Below, piece by piece: positions 1-7,371 of a stretch of DNA of 38,803 nt; positions within the stretch are counted from its first letter, which is position 1, and each line of letters begins with the position of its first letter. The notes beneath the pieces were generated by a model, which saw nothing but the letters and a program-made list of their open reading frames with translations, was not told the DNA's origin and made no database searches. Origin of the DNA: Peptococcaceae bacterium (GTDB taxonomy: Bacteria > Bacillota > Desulfitobacteriia > Desulfitobacteriales > Syntrophobotulaceae); the NCBI GenBank assembly GCA_012520405.1, contig JAAYOJ010000045.1, positions 1 to 38,803 of the forward strand, given 5' to 3'. Both the position numbers and the translations under genes were made by a program.

Positions 1-478
1 AGGAATCAGAGAGGTTATTTAAAATAATCCCTTTAATGCCGCTATCTGGCCTGAAGCGGGCAAAACCGCTTATCAAAGCCGCCAAAGACAAAGAGGCTCC
101 GCGGCAATCGACTATCAAAATCACCGGTGTAGCTGTTAACGAGGCCAAGTGATATGAACTGGCTTCGGTACTCCTGCCTCCAAGGCCGTCGTAATAGCCC
201 ATAACCCCTTCCAGGACGGCTAGATCGGCTTGGGCGGAATTAACAGCCAGCAAATACTTGCATGCTTCCTCAGAAAGCATAAATAAATCCAAATTGCGGG
301 TATGAGCACCGATTATTTCGCTATGAAACATAGGATCAATATAATCAGGACCGCATTTAAAAGCAGCCGGGACAAGGCCTCTATTTATCAGAGCTTGCAA
401 AACCGCGCAGGTAACCGTAGTTTTACCGCTGCCGCTGGCGATGGCAGCAAACATAATTCTAGCTACTGTGGTCCTCAT
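1..478 (-). CDS. cbiA: Cobyrinate a,c-diamide synthase, CbiA/CobB family (5' part only)
   Basis: The gene starts at ATG 478 behind an AGGAGAAAG ribosome site and runs off the left edge, so about 159 N-terminal residues are visible. The family uses ATP and glutamine to amidate the a and c side chains of the corrin ring during cobalamin synthesis. Seen directly: an N-terminal P-loop (ASGSGKTTV, about residues 14-22), then KCGPDYIDPMFH and VLEGVMGYYDG, both characteristic of the CobB/CbiA/CobQ amidotransferase fold. The C-terminal glutaminase half lies outside the window. The anaerobic setting favours CbiA over the aerobic CobB, but the visible part cannot decide. The gene sits below a cobalamin riboswitch, so it should be repressed when B12 is plentiful. 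B12 users nearby (nrdJ, corrinoid methyltransferase system) fit this role. Confidence 0.9.
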   Translation of the reverse strand, partial: MRTTVARIMFAAIASGSGKTTVTCAVLQALINRGLVPAAFKCGPDYIDPMFHSEIIGAHTRNLDLFMLSEEACKYLLAVNSAQADLAVLEGVMGYYDGLGGRSTEASSYHLASLTATPVILIVDCRGASLSLAALISGFARFRPDSGIKGIILNNLSDS

Positions 479-547
479 TATATCTTTCTCCTAGTAATAT
501 ACTTGGCTAATGTAAGATATTTAGGATCAAAAAACCTTTTAGGATTA

Positions 548-572
548 TAAAAAAATGGAGTTAAGCACTCCA
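548..572 (-). terminator. Riboswitch-linked terminator, proximal to cbiA
   Basis: On the minus strand a 6-bp stem (TGGAGT/ACTCCA, 556-561 with 567-572) with loop GCTTA is followed by seven U residues. It lies between the cobalamin riboswitch and cbiA. Part of it, AGTGCTT, is exactly complementary to AAGCACT just after riboswitch helix P1 (about 691-697), so an antiterminator pairing is possible. Confidence 0.7.
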
Positions 573-597
573 CTTTCGGAAAAAGATCGTCATACGT

Positions 598-631
598 TAA
601 AAAATCTCTTACACCCAAGGGCTGAAGAGAT
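598..631 (-). terminator. Second terminator-like hairpin in the cbiA leader
   Basis: On the minus strand the arms ATCTCTT (625-631) and AAGAGAT (604-610) close a 14-nt apical region rich in C and G and run straight into a U tract (598-604). It lies upstream of the terminator at 548-572, giving two termination points in tandem below the riboswitch. Confidence 0.6.
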
Positions 632-703
632 ATCCAAACAAATTAAGCATTTTGCTTGATTCGTATGCACACCTTTCATGCTCCGTGAAAACAGTGCTTA
701 TAT

Positions 704-850
704 ACTTAGGCAGGTATTCCGACTTGACTTCAAGGCAAATCCAGCCTTCCCGCAGCTAGCAGTGGCATATTTGAATTTGCTCCATCTTACGGCGGCGGCA
801 CCGTACAGGACTTACACCTGTTTCCCTATCGCTTACTCAGCAACCTAAGT
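704..850 (-). promoter_or_regulatory. Cobalamin (B12) riboswitch
   Basis: Read on the minus strand, the segment contains the conserved core of the adenosylcobalamin riboswitch: GGGAAACAGGTG, AAGTCCTGT, GCCGCCGCCGTAA, the GCCACTG box, GGGAAGGC and a 3' GTCGGAATACCTG (B12-box region). A perfect 7-bp P1 helix closes it (CCTAAGT at the 3' end, 704-710, with ACTTAGG, 844-850). It sits about 225 nt upstream of cbiA with two terminator hairpins in between, so ligand binding is expected to cause premature termination of cobalamin-synthesis mRNA. Assignment rests on recognising the core and P1, not on a covariance-model score. Confidence 0.93.
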
Positions 851-983
851 TATTTATATAGTAGCATACCTTAAACATCTTGTCAGGCTAAAGCAAAAAT
901 TTTATGAGCAATATTGTATCAAAAATACACAGTTTATTAAATTAATATTGTGCTTAATACCTAACGAATGTTAAAATGTTATG

Positions 984-1022
984 TACAAGTAGAAATATCA
1001 TATAATTTTAATTATACTTGTA
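984..1022 (+). promoter_or_regulatory. Candidate promoter and inverted repeat upstream of the corrinoid protein gene
   Basis: TATAAT at 1001-1006 is a plausible -10 box, but no good -35 hexamer lies 16-18 bp upstream, which suggests activator dependence. The -10 is framed by a perfect 8-bp inverted repeat, TACAAGTA (984-991) and TACTTGTA (1015-1022), with arms 31 bp apart (three helical turns). This could be an operator. If transcription starts near 1013, the 5' UTR is about 230 nt long. Apart from this, 851-1240 holds the A+T-rich divergent spacer and the tandem repeat listed below. Confidence 0.4.
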
Positions 1023-1168
1023 GATACAGCTATACACCAATCATAACTGCAGCTAATTGTCGGATCCAAAAATTGCTAGGAGGATGATAAAGCAAGTGAA
1101 ATCAAAAAATAACTGATGTTCAGAAAGGAGGGGGAGGAGACAAGCCTAAGAGATTAAAAAAATTTAAA

Positions 1169-1202
1169 AGTATAAAAACTAACTTAGTATAAAAACTAAC
1201 TT
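1169..1202. repeat. Tandem duplication of 17 bp
   Basis: The unit AGTATAAAAACTAACTT occurs twice without a gap (1169-1185, 1186-1202) in the untranslated leader of the corrinoid protein gene, about 40 bp before its start codon. Its function is unknown. It may be a slippage product. Confidence 0.9.
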
Positions 1203-1240
1203 AAACATAAAAAATAAAGACTAATAGGAGGTTTGAATAA

Positions 1241-1879
1241 ATGATTGATTTAAATTTATTGACAGAGGCAGTCGGAGACCTGGACGAGGAAAAGCTTTTA
1301 GGCTTACTGAATGATTTTGTAGCTACCAATCCTTCCGAAGAAGAAGCCCAAGCAGTAGTTAATGCCTGTCAGCAAGGTATGGCTAAAGTCGGAGACTTAT
1401 TTGAAAGCGGCGAATACTTCGTTGGGGATCTGATCTTTGCCGGAGAATTGCTTACCCAATCCATTGATATACTTAAACCTGTTATTGGCAGTGCATCTGG
1501 ATCCAAAATTGGTAAAATTGTTATCGGTACTGTAGAAGGCGACCTCCATGACATTGGTAAAAATATTTTCCGGAGTATGGCGGAGGCAGCCGGCTTCGAA
1601 GTTTTCGATCTCGGTATCGATGTCAAACCAAGCGCTTTTATTGAAAAAGCTAGAGAAGTAAATCCCGATATAATTGGCTTGAGCGGGGTATTAACCCTGG
1701 CTCTGGAATCAATGAAGAAAACTGTAGATGAGTTTAAAGCTGCCGGAGAACGCGATAAAGTAAAAGTAATTATCGGCGGTAATCCTGTTACCCAGGAAGC
1801 ATCCAATCAGATTGGTGCCGATGCCTTTACTACCAATGCCGCTGAAGGAGTTAAAATCTGCCAGTCTTGGGTTAGCTAA
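1241..1879 (+). CDS. Methyltransferase-associated corrinoid protein (MtgC/MttC/MtbC type)
   Basis: A 212-residue carrier of a methyl group on a cob(I)amide cofactor, acting between a substrate:corrinoid methyltransferase and a methyl-THF:corrinoid methyltransferase. Residues 1-85 form the helical cap domain (B12-binding 2). Residues 90-212 form the Rossmann-like cobalamin domain, with the lower-axial histidine motif D-L-H-D-I-G at 101-106 (His103), SGVLT near 148-152 and IIGGNPV near 177-183, the usual DxHxxG...SxL...GG signature. Length is typical. The start is fixed by AGGAGG eight bases upstream. It is monocistronic, ending in a strong terminator, and is not next to a substrate-specific MtxB, so the methyl donor cannot be named. 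A partner methyl-THF methyltransferase is encoded at 11897-12706. Confidence 0.92.
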   Translation: MIDLNLLTEAVGDLDEEKLLGLLNDFVATNPSEEEAQAVVNACQQGMAKVGDLFESGEYFVGDLIFAGELLTQSIDILKPVIGSASGSKIGKIVIGTVEGDLHDIGKNIFRSMAEAAGFEVFDLGIDVKPSAFIEKAREVNPDIIGLSGVLTLALESMKKTVDEFKAAGERDKVKVIIGGNPVTQEASNQIGADAFTTNAAEGVKICQSWVS

Positions 1880-1887
1880 CAATTCAC

Positions 1888-1930
1888 AAAGGGCTGTGTG
1901 AAATTAAGATTTCACACAGCCCTTTATTTT
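1888..1930 (+). terminator. Rho-independent terminator of the corrinoid protein gene
   Basis: A perfect 17-bp stem (1888-1904 with 1909-1925) with a TAAG loop is followed by a T-rich stretch on the plus strand. It also lies just after the 3' end of the convergent uppP gene. Confidence 0.93.
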
Positions 1931-1941
1931 AATCACCCAGT

Positions 1942-2778
1942 TTAAAACAAGCCTACCCCTCCTGCAATTAATATCACAACAGCAAAAATCATGCGATAAT
2001 AAGCGAACACTTTCATTGGTTTTCTCTTGAGATAGGAAATAAAACCATTAACCACAACTATAGCCACCAAAAAAGAAACAATAAAGCCAACGGCCAGGGA
2101 GATCTGTTCCTGGAAAGTCAGGGCTAACAAGCCGCCAACCTTGATTATCTTTAACAGACTCATGCCGGCCATAACCGGGATAGCCAGGAAAAAGGAAAAT
2201 TCAGTAGCGGCAATGGTCGAAAGGCCCGCTACCCAACCACCGATAATAGTTGAGGCCGAACGTGACATACCGGGGATTATTGCTAGGCACTGGAAAAGAC
2301 CGATAAGCCAAGCCTGTTTTAGGCTCACGTTTATTTCCTGGGTGGGATAATTGTTGCGGAATCTTCGTTCAGCATAAATCATGGCAATTCCACCCAAGAA
2401 TAAAGTGATGGCCACCGGTAGGGGAGAAAATAAGTATTTATCGGCAAGATCATCAAATAATAGAGTAACAACAGCACCCGGAATACAGGCAATGACAATC
2501 ATAAGCCAAAACTTTAATCCTGATTGTTGATAACTAACTTTACCGGGAAAGAAATTTACAAGTGTATTTTTAATTTTGCGCCAGTATAACACAATAATCG
2601 CTAAAATTGCCCCGAGCTGAATTACATAAGTATACATTTCCACAAAGCCCGGACTTCCCTCAAACTTAATTAAATTTTGGAATACAATTAGGTGCCCGGT
2701 TGAAGATACCGGCAAAAACTCCGTCATACCCTCTACAATACCAAGAATTATGGATTTAATTATTTCTAATAAGATCAT
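1942..2778 (-). CDS. uppP: Undecaprenyl-diphosphatase (UppP/BacA)
   Basis: A 278-residue polytopic membrane enzyme that dephosphorylates undecaprenyl diphosphate, recycling the lipid carrier for peptidoglycan and other surface polymers; overexpression of the family gives bacitracin resistance. Diagnostic motifs are present: E-G-M-T-E-F-L-P-V-S-S-T-G-H at about residues 16-29 and P-G-M-S-R-S-A-S-T near 169-177, both containing catalytic residues of the family. About seven to eight hydrophobic segments are visible and length is typical. AAAGGAG precedes the ATG. It follows the acyltransferase gene by 19 bp and is probably the last gene of a four-gene envelope run (5373-1942). Confidence 0.95.
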   Translation of the reverse strand: MILLEIIKSIILGIVEGMTEFLPVSSTGHLIVFQNLIKFEGSPGFVEMYTYVIQLGAILAIIVLYWRKIKNTLVNFFPGKVSYQQSGLKFWLMIVIACIPGAVVTLLFDDLADKYLFSPLPVAITLFLGGIAMIYAERRFRNNYPTQEINVSLKQAWLIGLFQCLAIIPGMSRSASTIIGGWVAGLSTIAATEFSFFLAIPVMAGMSLLKIIKVGGLLALTFQEQISLAVGFIVSFLVAIVVVNGFISYLKRKPMKVFAYYRMIFAVVILIAGGVGLF

Positions 2779-2797
2779 ATTTTCTCCTTTGATGTTG

Positions 2798-4060
2798 TTA
2801 GGTTAAAGCTAGCTTTAGCTCCTCTTTTAGACCGTTAAGAAACCGGTCGATTTTTATTTTATCTGCGGATGTTCCATAAAAATTGCAAGCCAGGGTGCAG
2901 GCCCCCTGATAAGAAGTTGCGGTTACCTGAAAATAGGGGGCATATCTAACCGCTCCCCCGATATACATTTCCCCTATATTCAGGTCGGCAAACCGTAGCC
3001 TGTTAGAATCCACCAAGCCGAGATTGCTAAAAGAAACAAAGGGTATGGTAAACAAGCTATTAAATACTTTTGGCAACGCACTCAGCGGCAACAAGCCGGA
3101 AAGCAGGGAAAACTGCAACACCGGTTTGAGACAGGCGGTACTGTTTTTTTGCAGTTTCATCTGTCTGGAAAGCTCACTAACCGTGGTAATAAAAGAATCC
3201 GCTTCCTTAACCGGAATATCACAGATAAATTGGCTGGTAAGATTGGTAATACTTTTCCGCTGGTCAGCTGCCAGGTATTTTCTTAAATCTACCGGACAAG
3301 GAACAACCACCCTTGTTTGTCCGGTTTCCTTACTTAAGACCCTAACAAAGGCTGTAAAAATAACATCGTTGAGGGAAAATCCATTTTTTTTGGACCAGGC
3401 TTTAAGCAGGGCAAATTCCTGAGGCGGAATTTGAAGCGAAGTCAGAATGGGAGAGGTTTTTTCCCCTTCCAAACCGAGATCCAGCGGCTTAATATGTTTG
3501 TTGAAGTCATATTTGGCCAAAAGAATTCTGATTTTGGCCAGCGGACCAAATGTTGAGAACAAAGGCTTTACACTGCGAGAAACAAAAGGTGGTTTTGGAA
3601 TATTCTCTCCGTTTTTACACTTCGTATAAATATCACTGAGCAGATATAAATACTCTTTTAAACCCGCACCGTCACTGACCATATGATTTAGAATAAAAAG
3701 CAAGGTATCTGCTTGTTTTTCTCTTAATATGAAAATCTTTAACTGGGGTTCACGGTAGATATCAATAGAGGTTGCCAAAAGCTTGGTTTTTTGTTCATTA
3801 TAATCACAGCCAGCCTCAACAACATATACCATATCTTCGCCGGTAAAACCTTTATCTAGCCAGTATAAACCTCCTTGGTCTTCAACGAAACAGCATCTGA
3901 TCATGGGTATGGTATCTGTTGACAAGGTTACAGCTTTTTTCAAAATATTTTCATCAATATGTCCTTCTAAACGGATTACGCTGCGCAAGGAAGGTTCAAA
4001 TACAGCTCTATGAAAATATTGCATTAGATCATAAACTTCAGCCTCATAGCTAGTAGCCAT
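2798..4060 (-). CDS. Condensation-domain / alcohol-acetyltransferase-like acyltransferase
   Basis: A 420-residue protein with the two-lobed chloramphenicol-acetyltransferase-like fold of NRPS condensation domains, PapA-type and AATase-type acyltransferases. The key motif is H-M-V-S-D-G-A-G near residues 136-143, matching HxxxDG, whose histidine is the general base for acyl transfer to a hydroxyl or amine. The N-terminal lobe start (FHRAVFEPSLRSVIRLEG) and a LNDVIFTAFVRVL helix near 232-244 also fit. There are no carrier-protein or adenylation domains nearby, so it is probably a stand-alone enzyme. Between uppP and a SanA-like gene, it may acylate a lipid or envelope glycolipid, which is inference. 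A GGGGAG site lies about 12 bases upstream of the ATG. Substrate unknown. Confidence 0.75.
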   Translation of the reverse strand: MATSYEAEVYDLMQYFHRAVFEPSLRSVIRLEGHIDENILKKAVTLSTDTIPMIRCCFVEDQGGLYWLDKGFTGEDMVYVVEAGCDYNEQKTKLLATSIDIYREPQLKIFILREKQADTLLFILNHMVSDGAGLKEYLYLLSDIYTKCKNGENIPKPPFVSRSVKPLFSTFGPLAKIRILLAKYDFNKHIKPLDLGLEGEKTSPILTSLQIPPQEFALLKAWSKKNGFSLNDVIFTAFVRVLSKETGQTRVVVPCPVDLRKYLAADQRKSITNLTSQFICDIPVKEADSFITTVSELSRQMKLQKNSTACLKPVLQFSLLSGLLPLSALPKVFNSLFTIPFVSFSNLGLVDSNRLRFADLNIGEMYIGGAVRYAPYFQVTATSYQGACTLACNFYGTSADKIKIDRFLNGLKEELKLALT

Positions 4061-4173
4061 TGTTAATATTTTCTCCCCTATACTTTTGCTATTTTGCCCT
4101 CAATTATAACGCTTACCTCTTTGCCACAGCAAATTCTATGTCTTTACGTCTTTTTGATGCTCTTGGCGCTAGG

Positions 4174-4851
4174 CTATTTATCATCGGTAACCCTGCCGTC
4201 CCCTGACACAGGTATAACATCACCCAGGTATTTCGGTTGGGGTTTAAGAATAACAGCATTAATAAAATCCTTAATTCTGGCGGCTTTCTCTCTCAACTCA
4301 TATTGCAACATTACCGGGCCATAGTTATGCCTGTCAGCAGCAACGCCATAAGCCTCCAGGCCCAACTTGTGGGCAATGAAGATCGCTCTTTTGAGATGAT
4401 ATTCCTGAGTAACAATAATAAGCTTTTTTACTTGGAAAATATCTCTTGCCCTGTACATGCTATCATAGGTATTAAATCCGGCATGATCCATAAAAATATG
4501 GCTGGCAGGCACCCCTTGATCCTTAAGAATCTGTTTCATGGCATTAACTTCGTCATAGTCCTGGCGTCCATGGTCCCCACTAACTAAAATTCGCTGGGAC
4601 TTGCCCTGTTCGTACAACTCTAAACCCGTCATCAAACGATCTTGCAACATGGGTGAAGCCGTGCCGTTGGGCAGAACATAAGCACCTAGAATAAGAACAG
4701 CATCAGCGTTTGGGGCCTGAGCACCTTCAACAATATAGCGGGAACCAAATGTTTCTACGTAATGATTTAGCCCAAAACCCAGCCCGCTAAAAATTATTAG
4801 AGCTGCAATTATGCCGATTATTAAACATTTTAGTTTTCGCCCTTGGGTCAC
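4174..4851 (-). CDS. SanA/YdcF/ElyC-family membrane-anchored protein (DUF218)
   Basis: A 225-residue protein with one N-terminal membrane anchor (about residues 9-30) and an extracytoplasmic DUF218 domain. Seen: ADAVLILGAYV near 49-59, a conserved R near 73, ILVSGDHG near 88-95, the Y-D-E-V-N-A-M segment and a FNTYDSMYRARDIF stretch near 125-138, all typical of the SanA branch (vancomycin-sensitivity protein SanA of enterobacteria). The biochemical role of the family is unsettled; links to cell-envelope barrier function and undecaprenyl-linked precursors are reported. Its place upstream of the acyltransferase and uppP genes fits an envelope role. The 113-bp gap to the acyltransferase shows no convincing terminator. 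Confidence 0.82.
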   Translation of the reverse strand: MTQGRKLKCLIIGIIAALIIFSGLGFGLNHYVETFGSRYIVEGAQAPNADAVLILGAYVLPNGTASPMLQDRLMTGLELYEQGKSQRILVSGDHGRQDYDEVNAMKQILKDQGVPASHIFMDHAGFNTYDSMYRARDIFQVKKLIIVTQEYHLKRAIFIAHKLGLEAYGVAADRHNYGPVMLQYELREKAARIKDFINAVILKPQPKYLGDVIPVSGDGRVTDDK

Positions 4852-4899
4852 TATTTTCTCTCCTTAACCCCGCCAAAAATTAAATGTTGTCAATAATTA

Positions 4900-5373
4900 T
4901 CATTTCTCTTTTTTTTGTTTTTTTATATTGCGTTTAAATACACCCACTAAGCTATCTGGATCGATGTCCATAAAATAGGTCAGCGGCACCAAATAAGAAA
5001 AATCCCGACCCTCATCTTCTTTTAGTAAAATAGAAAGATACACTCTTGCATATTTTCTGTGAATCTTGACCGACGCAATCTCATCCCAGGTTAATAATAT
5101 ATTTTTAAAGGGAACGTTGATATTGACGATTGTCGGAGTTAGCTCAATATAAAATCTTTTAAGCAAGAGACCTGACAGAACATATATCAGATAAATTGCA
5201 ATAGCCGCAAAAAAAATAGCAAAAATTGTGTCTACTATAGGTCTTTGCTGAATACCGACAAAAAAATAAGATGACGCAAATAATGAACTCCCTATAAACA
5301 TAATCACATAAAGCACAATCACATGCAATTTTACGCCCGCTTTTTGAAAGAAAGGCAGTTTGTAAGAACTCAT
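4900..5373 (-). CDS. Small membrane protein of unknown function
   Basis: 157 residues. Two hydrophobic segments (about 15-37 and 47-70) are followed by a roughly 85-residue cytoplasmic part rich in beta-strand-like alternation (FYIELTPTIVNINVPFKNILLTWDEIA begins it; only this start is quoted), ending in a lysine-rich tail. Two membrane helices followed by a compact beta domain resemble bacterial PH-like membrane proteins, but I do not recognise a family. An AGGGAGG site lies directly upstream of the ATG. It is the first gene of the minus-strand run leading to uppP. The 92-bp gap behind the ABC-F gene is A+T-rich and could hold a promoter. Confidence 0.65.
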   Translation of the reverse strand: MSSYKLPFFQKAGVKLHVIVLYVIMFIGSSLFASSYFFVGIQQRPIVDTIFAIFFAAIAIYLIYVLSGLLLKRFYIELTPTIVNINVPFKNILLTWDEIASVKIHRKYARVYLSILLKEDEGRDFSYLVPLTYFMDIDPDSLVGVFKRNIKKQKKEK

Positions 5374-5465
5374 ATTAACCTCCCTAAGTCTACTAAAATA
5401 AGATTGATTACAACTATTTTATACTAATTTTTTATAATATGCTACGATATTATTCAACCTTGTCG

Positions 5466-6932
5466 CTACAGGTATAGCTTTTTAGTCGCTACGGTGTGAA
5501 CAAAGGAAATATCGTGTTCGACAAACAACATGGTGGGCTGGCAACTGACAATTACATCTTCAATTTGCATACGGGATAAAACATCAATAAAATTCAACGG
5601 TTCATCCCAGATATATAGATGGGCTTGCCGGCAAAGGCTTTGGGCGAGTAATACTTTTTTCTTCTGCCCCGCACTGAAATCCTGCATATCTTTTTCAAAT
5701 TGCACTCGGGGAAAATCCAGCTTGCGCAAGATAGTCTTAAACAGGCTTTCATCAATACCGCCGGCCAAAGCAAAATCCCTAAGATTGCCCTTTAAAAAAG
5801 AAGTATCCTGGGGTACATAGGAAATTATTAGCTTGTTGCCAATATTTAGTTCACCTCTGTAAGTAAGGTTCTGCCCCAGCAACAATTTAAGAATACTGGT
5901 TTTGCCGCAGCCGTTTTTACCGATTAAAGCAATCCTGTCTCCCCGTTCAATTTCCAAGTTGATATCCCGACAGATTTCTTTCTCGCCATAAAAAATTGAC
6001 AGGTCCCTTACTTCTGCTAGGCGCCTCTTATGGTAGGTAAGCGGTGAAACAGTCAGACTCTCTGCGATTTCCAGGTCCTTAAGCAGAGTTTCTTTAACTG
6101 CTATCGCCTTTTGCCTTCGGGCTTCCAGCGACTTGGAACGTTTCATCATCTTAGCGGCCTTATGCCCGACATATCCCCGGTCATAAACACCGTTGCCTAT
6201 TTTGCCCTTTTCAATCTTAGCAGACCAATTGGCAGTACGTCTTGCTGCAGCAGTTAATTCTTTGATTTCGCTTTTTAATTTGGCATTTTGAACCTGTTCA
6301 AAATTATCTCTATTCTCTTTATTAGACCACCAGGTGGTGAAATTCCCCTTTTGAACTTCAATTGTTGCTTTATTGATTGCCAAAATGTGATCCACACAGT
6401 TATTCAAAAACTCCCGATCATGGGATACCAAAATAAAACCCTTTTTATTCTTAAGATAGTTACCCACAACCTGCCGGGCATTCATATCCAGGTGGTTGGT
6501 CGGTTCGTCAATTAACAGGAAATTATTATCTCTTTGGAAAAGGGCGGCCAACAAAACCTTGGTCTGTTCTCCGTTACTGAGTAAATAAAAAGGCTGGTAT
6601 AAAACATCTTCATCAAGTTCCAGTTTACCTAATTCCTTTTTTAGTCTCCAAAGCTCTAAATTAGCGGCAATACTGTACACTACATCAAGAGTGGATTGAT
6701 CTTTGTCTTCTACTTCAAAAGGAAAATAGTCAAATTCAACCGACGAGGATATTGTACCCCGATATTCATATTTACCCCTGAGCAGATTAAGAAAGGTTGT
6801 TTTTCCACAGCCATTTCTACCGATAAAGCCAAGCTTCCAATCAGTATCAAGCTGGAAAGAGACATTCTCGAAGATATAATCATAACTGCCGTCATAACTA
6901 AATGTCAGGTTACTAACGCTAATTAATGACAA
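5466..6932 (-). CDS. ABC-F ribosomal protection protein, Lsa-type
   Basis: A 488-residue cytoplasmic protein with two ATP-binding cassettes and no membrane segments. ABC-F proteins of this type enter the ribosomal E site and dislodge antibiotics; the Lsa group typically protects against lincosamides, streptogramin A and pleuromutilins. Cassette 1: Walker A GRNGCGKT (38-45), signature LSNGEQ, Walker B LLIDEPTNHLD. The interdomain linker spans about 200-300, rich in Lys and Arg. Cassette 2: Walker A GKNGCGKT near 339-346, signature FSAGQKKK, Walker B YIWDEPLNFID. The N-terminus (MSLISVSNLTFSYDGSYDYI) is close to Lsa proteins. The start is TTG at 6932, chosen because GGAGGTG lies seven bases upstream and no ATG fits. 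Expression should be controlled by the leader at 6985-7295. Drug spectrum is inferred from family. Confidence 0.92.
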   Translation of the reverse strand: MSLISVSNLTFSYDGSYDYIFENVSFQLDTDWKLGFIGRNGCGKTTFLNLLRGKYEYRGTISSSVEFDYFPFEVEDKDQSTLDVVYSIAANLELWRLKKELGKLELDEDVLYQPFYLLSNGEQTKVLLAALFQRDNNFLLIDEPTNHLDMNARQVVGNYLKNKKGFILVSHDREFLNNCVDHILAINKATIEVQKGNFTTWWSNKENRDNFEQVQNAKLKSEIKELTAAARRTANWSAKIEKGKIGNGVYDRGYVGHKAAKMMKRSKSLEARRQKAIAVKETLLKDLEIAESLTVSPLTYHKRRLAEVRDLSIFYGEKEICRDINLEIERGDRIALIGKNGCGKTSILKLLLGQNLTYRGELNIGNKLIISYVPQDTSFLKGNLRDFALAGGIDESLFKTILRKLDFPRVQFEKDMQDFSAGQKKKVLLAQSLCRQAHLYIWDEPLNFIDVLSRMQIEDVIVSCQPTMLFVEHDISFVHTVATKKLYL

Positions 6933-6984
6933 GAAACTTCACCTCCGAAGGCCCATGGTGTCGCAATACCACAAAAACGACCCC

Positions 6985-7024
6985 TAAAATATTAAAGGCT
7001 GCAAGAAAATTGCTTCTTGCAGCC
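6985..7024 (-). terminator. Attenuator terminator in the ABC-F leader
   Basis: On the minus strand an 11-bp perfect stem (GGCTGCAAGAA with TTCTTGCAGCC; 6997-7007 and 7014-7024) is followed by a T-rich run (6985-6996). It lies about 55-90 nt before the TTG start, so when it forms the ABC-F gene is not transcribed. Its descending arm, CAATTTTCTTGC (7001-7012), is fully complementary to the antiterminator arm at 7115-7126. Confidence 0.85.
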
Positions 7025-7114
7025 CAAAGATACAGACATGCATTTCATAACCTGCATTTCATGCCGTAAGGCATAAATGTCCTGATCCGAATTATAAACA
7101 GTTAAAAAGAATAA

Positions 7115-7129
7115 CAATTTTCTTGCTAA
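7115..7129 (-). promoter_or_regulatory. Switchable antiterminator arm of the ABC-F leader
   Basis: Minus-strand TTAGCAAGAAAATTG can pair in two mutually exclusive ways. Its first 12 bases are perfectly complementary to TTTTCTTGCTAA inside the leader peptide ORF (7189-7200). Its last 12 bases (GCAAGAAAATTG) are perfectly complementary to the descending arm of the terminator (7001-7012). A ribosome stalled on the leader ORF would mask the first partner and free this arm to break the terminator. Confidence 0.8.
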
Positions 7130-7188
7130 GCACGAAAAAACAAGCAATTCAATTGCCTATTTTATCGAACCTTATTTAGTTAATAGTT

Positions 7189-7209
7189 TTAGCAAGAAAA
7201 TGTGCGCAT
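7189..7209 (-). CDS. Leader peptide of the ABC-F gene (MRTFSC)
   Basis: A six-codon ORF (ATG CGC ACA TTT TCT TGC TAA) with GGAG eight bases upstream (7218-7221). It starts about 50 nt downstream of the predicted transcription start. Its last four sense codons and stop form one arm of the first leader hairpin. Short leader ORFs of this kind upstream of erm, vmlR-like and other ABC-F genes sense ribosome-targeting drugs by stalling. The peptide sequence is not one I recognise from a described leader. Confidence 0.75.
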   Translation of the reverse strand: MRTFSC

Positions 7210-7266
7210 CTTTTCAACTCCACTCTACTAATTACCTTGTATTTATTTTTTATATTTATTGTTTTT

Positions 7267-7295
7267 ATTTTATTAAAATAAAATAATCCTGTCAA
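7267..7295 (-). promoter_or_regulatory. Sigma-A promoter of the ABC-F leader
   Basis: On the minus strand TTGACA (7290-7295), a 17-bp A+T-rich spacer and TAAAAT (7267-7272) make a near-consensus promoter. It would give a leader of about 325 nt before the ABC-F start, long enough for the leader ORF and attenuator. Confidence 0.8.
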
Positions 7296-7371
7296 ACAGT
7301 CATGCGATTTGGTTTCTAAGGCAATATCCCAGGGCGTTACATTTTAGTCTTCCATTCCAGAGCCATTTCAA

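Noticed and set aside
302-550. 82-codon plus-strand ORF near the left edge
   Set aside because: It lies antisense to the cbiA start and its leader, has no recognisable protein features, and the minus frame shows clear CbiA motifs.
6939-6956. Five-codon ORF (MGLRR) just before the ABC-F start
   Set aside because: It has no ribosome site of its own and its last codons are the GGAGGTGA ribosome site of the ABC-F gene, so its start is probably chance.
7039-7062. Direct repeat TGCATTTCAT (two copies) in the ABC-F leader
   Set aside because: It lies outside the pairing elements that explain the attenuator and could be chance in A+T-rich sequence.
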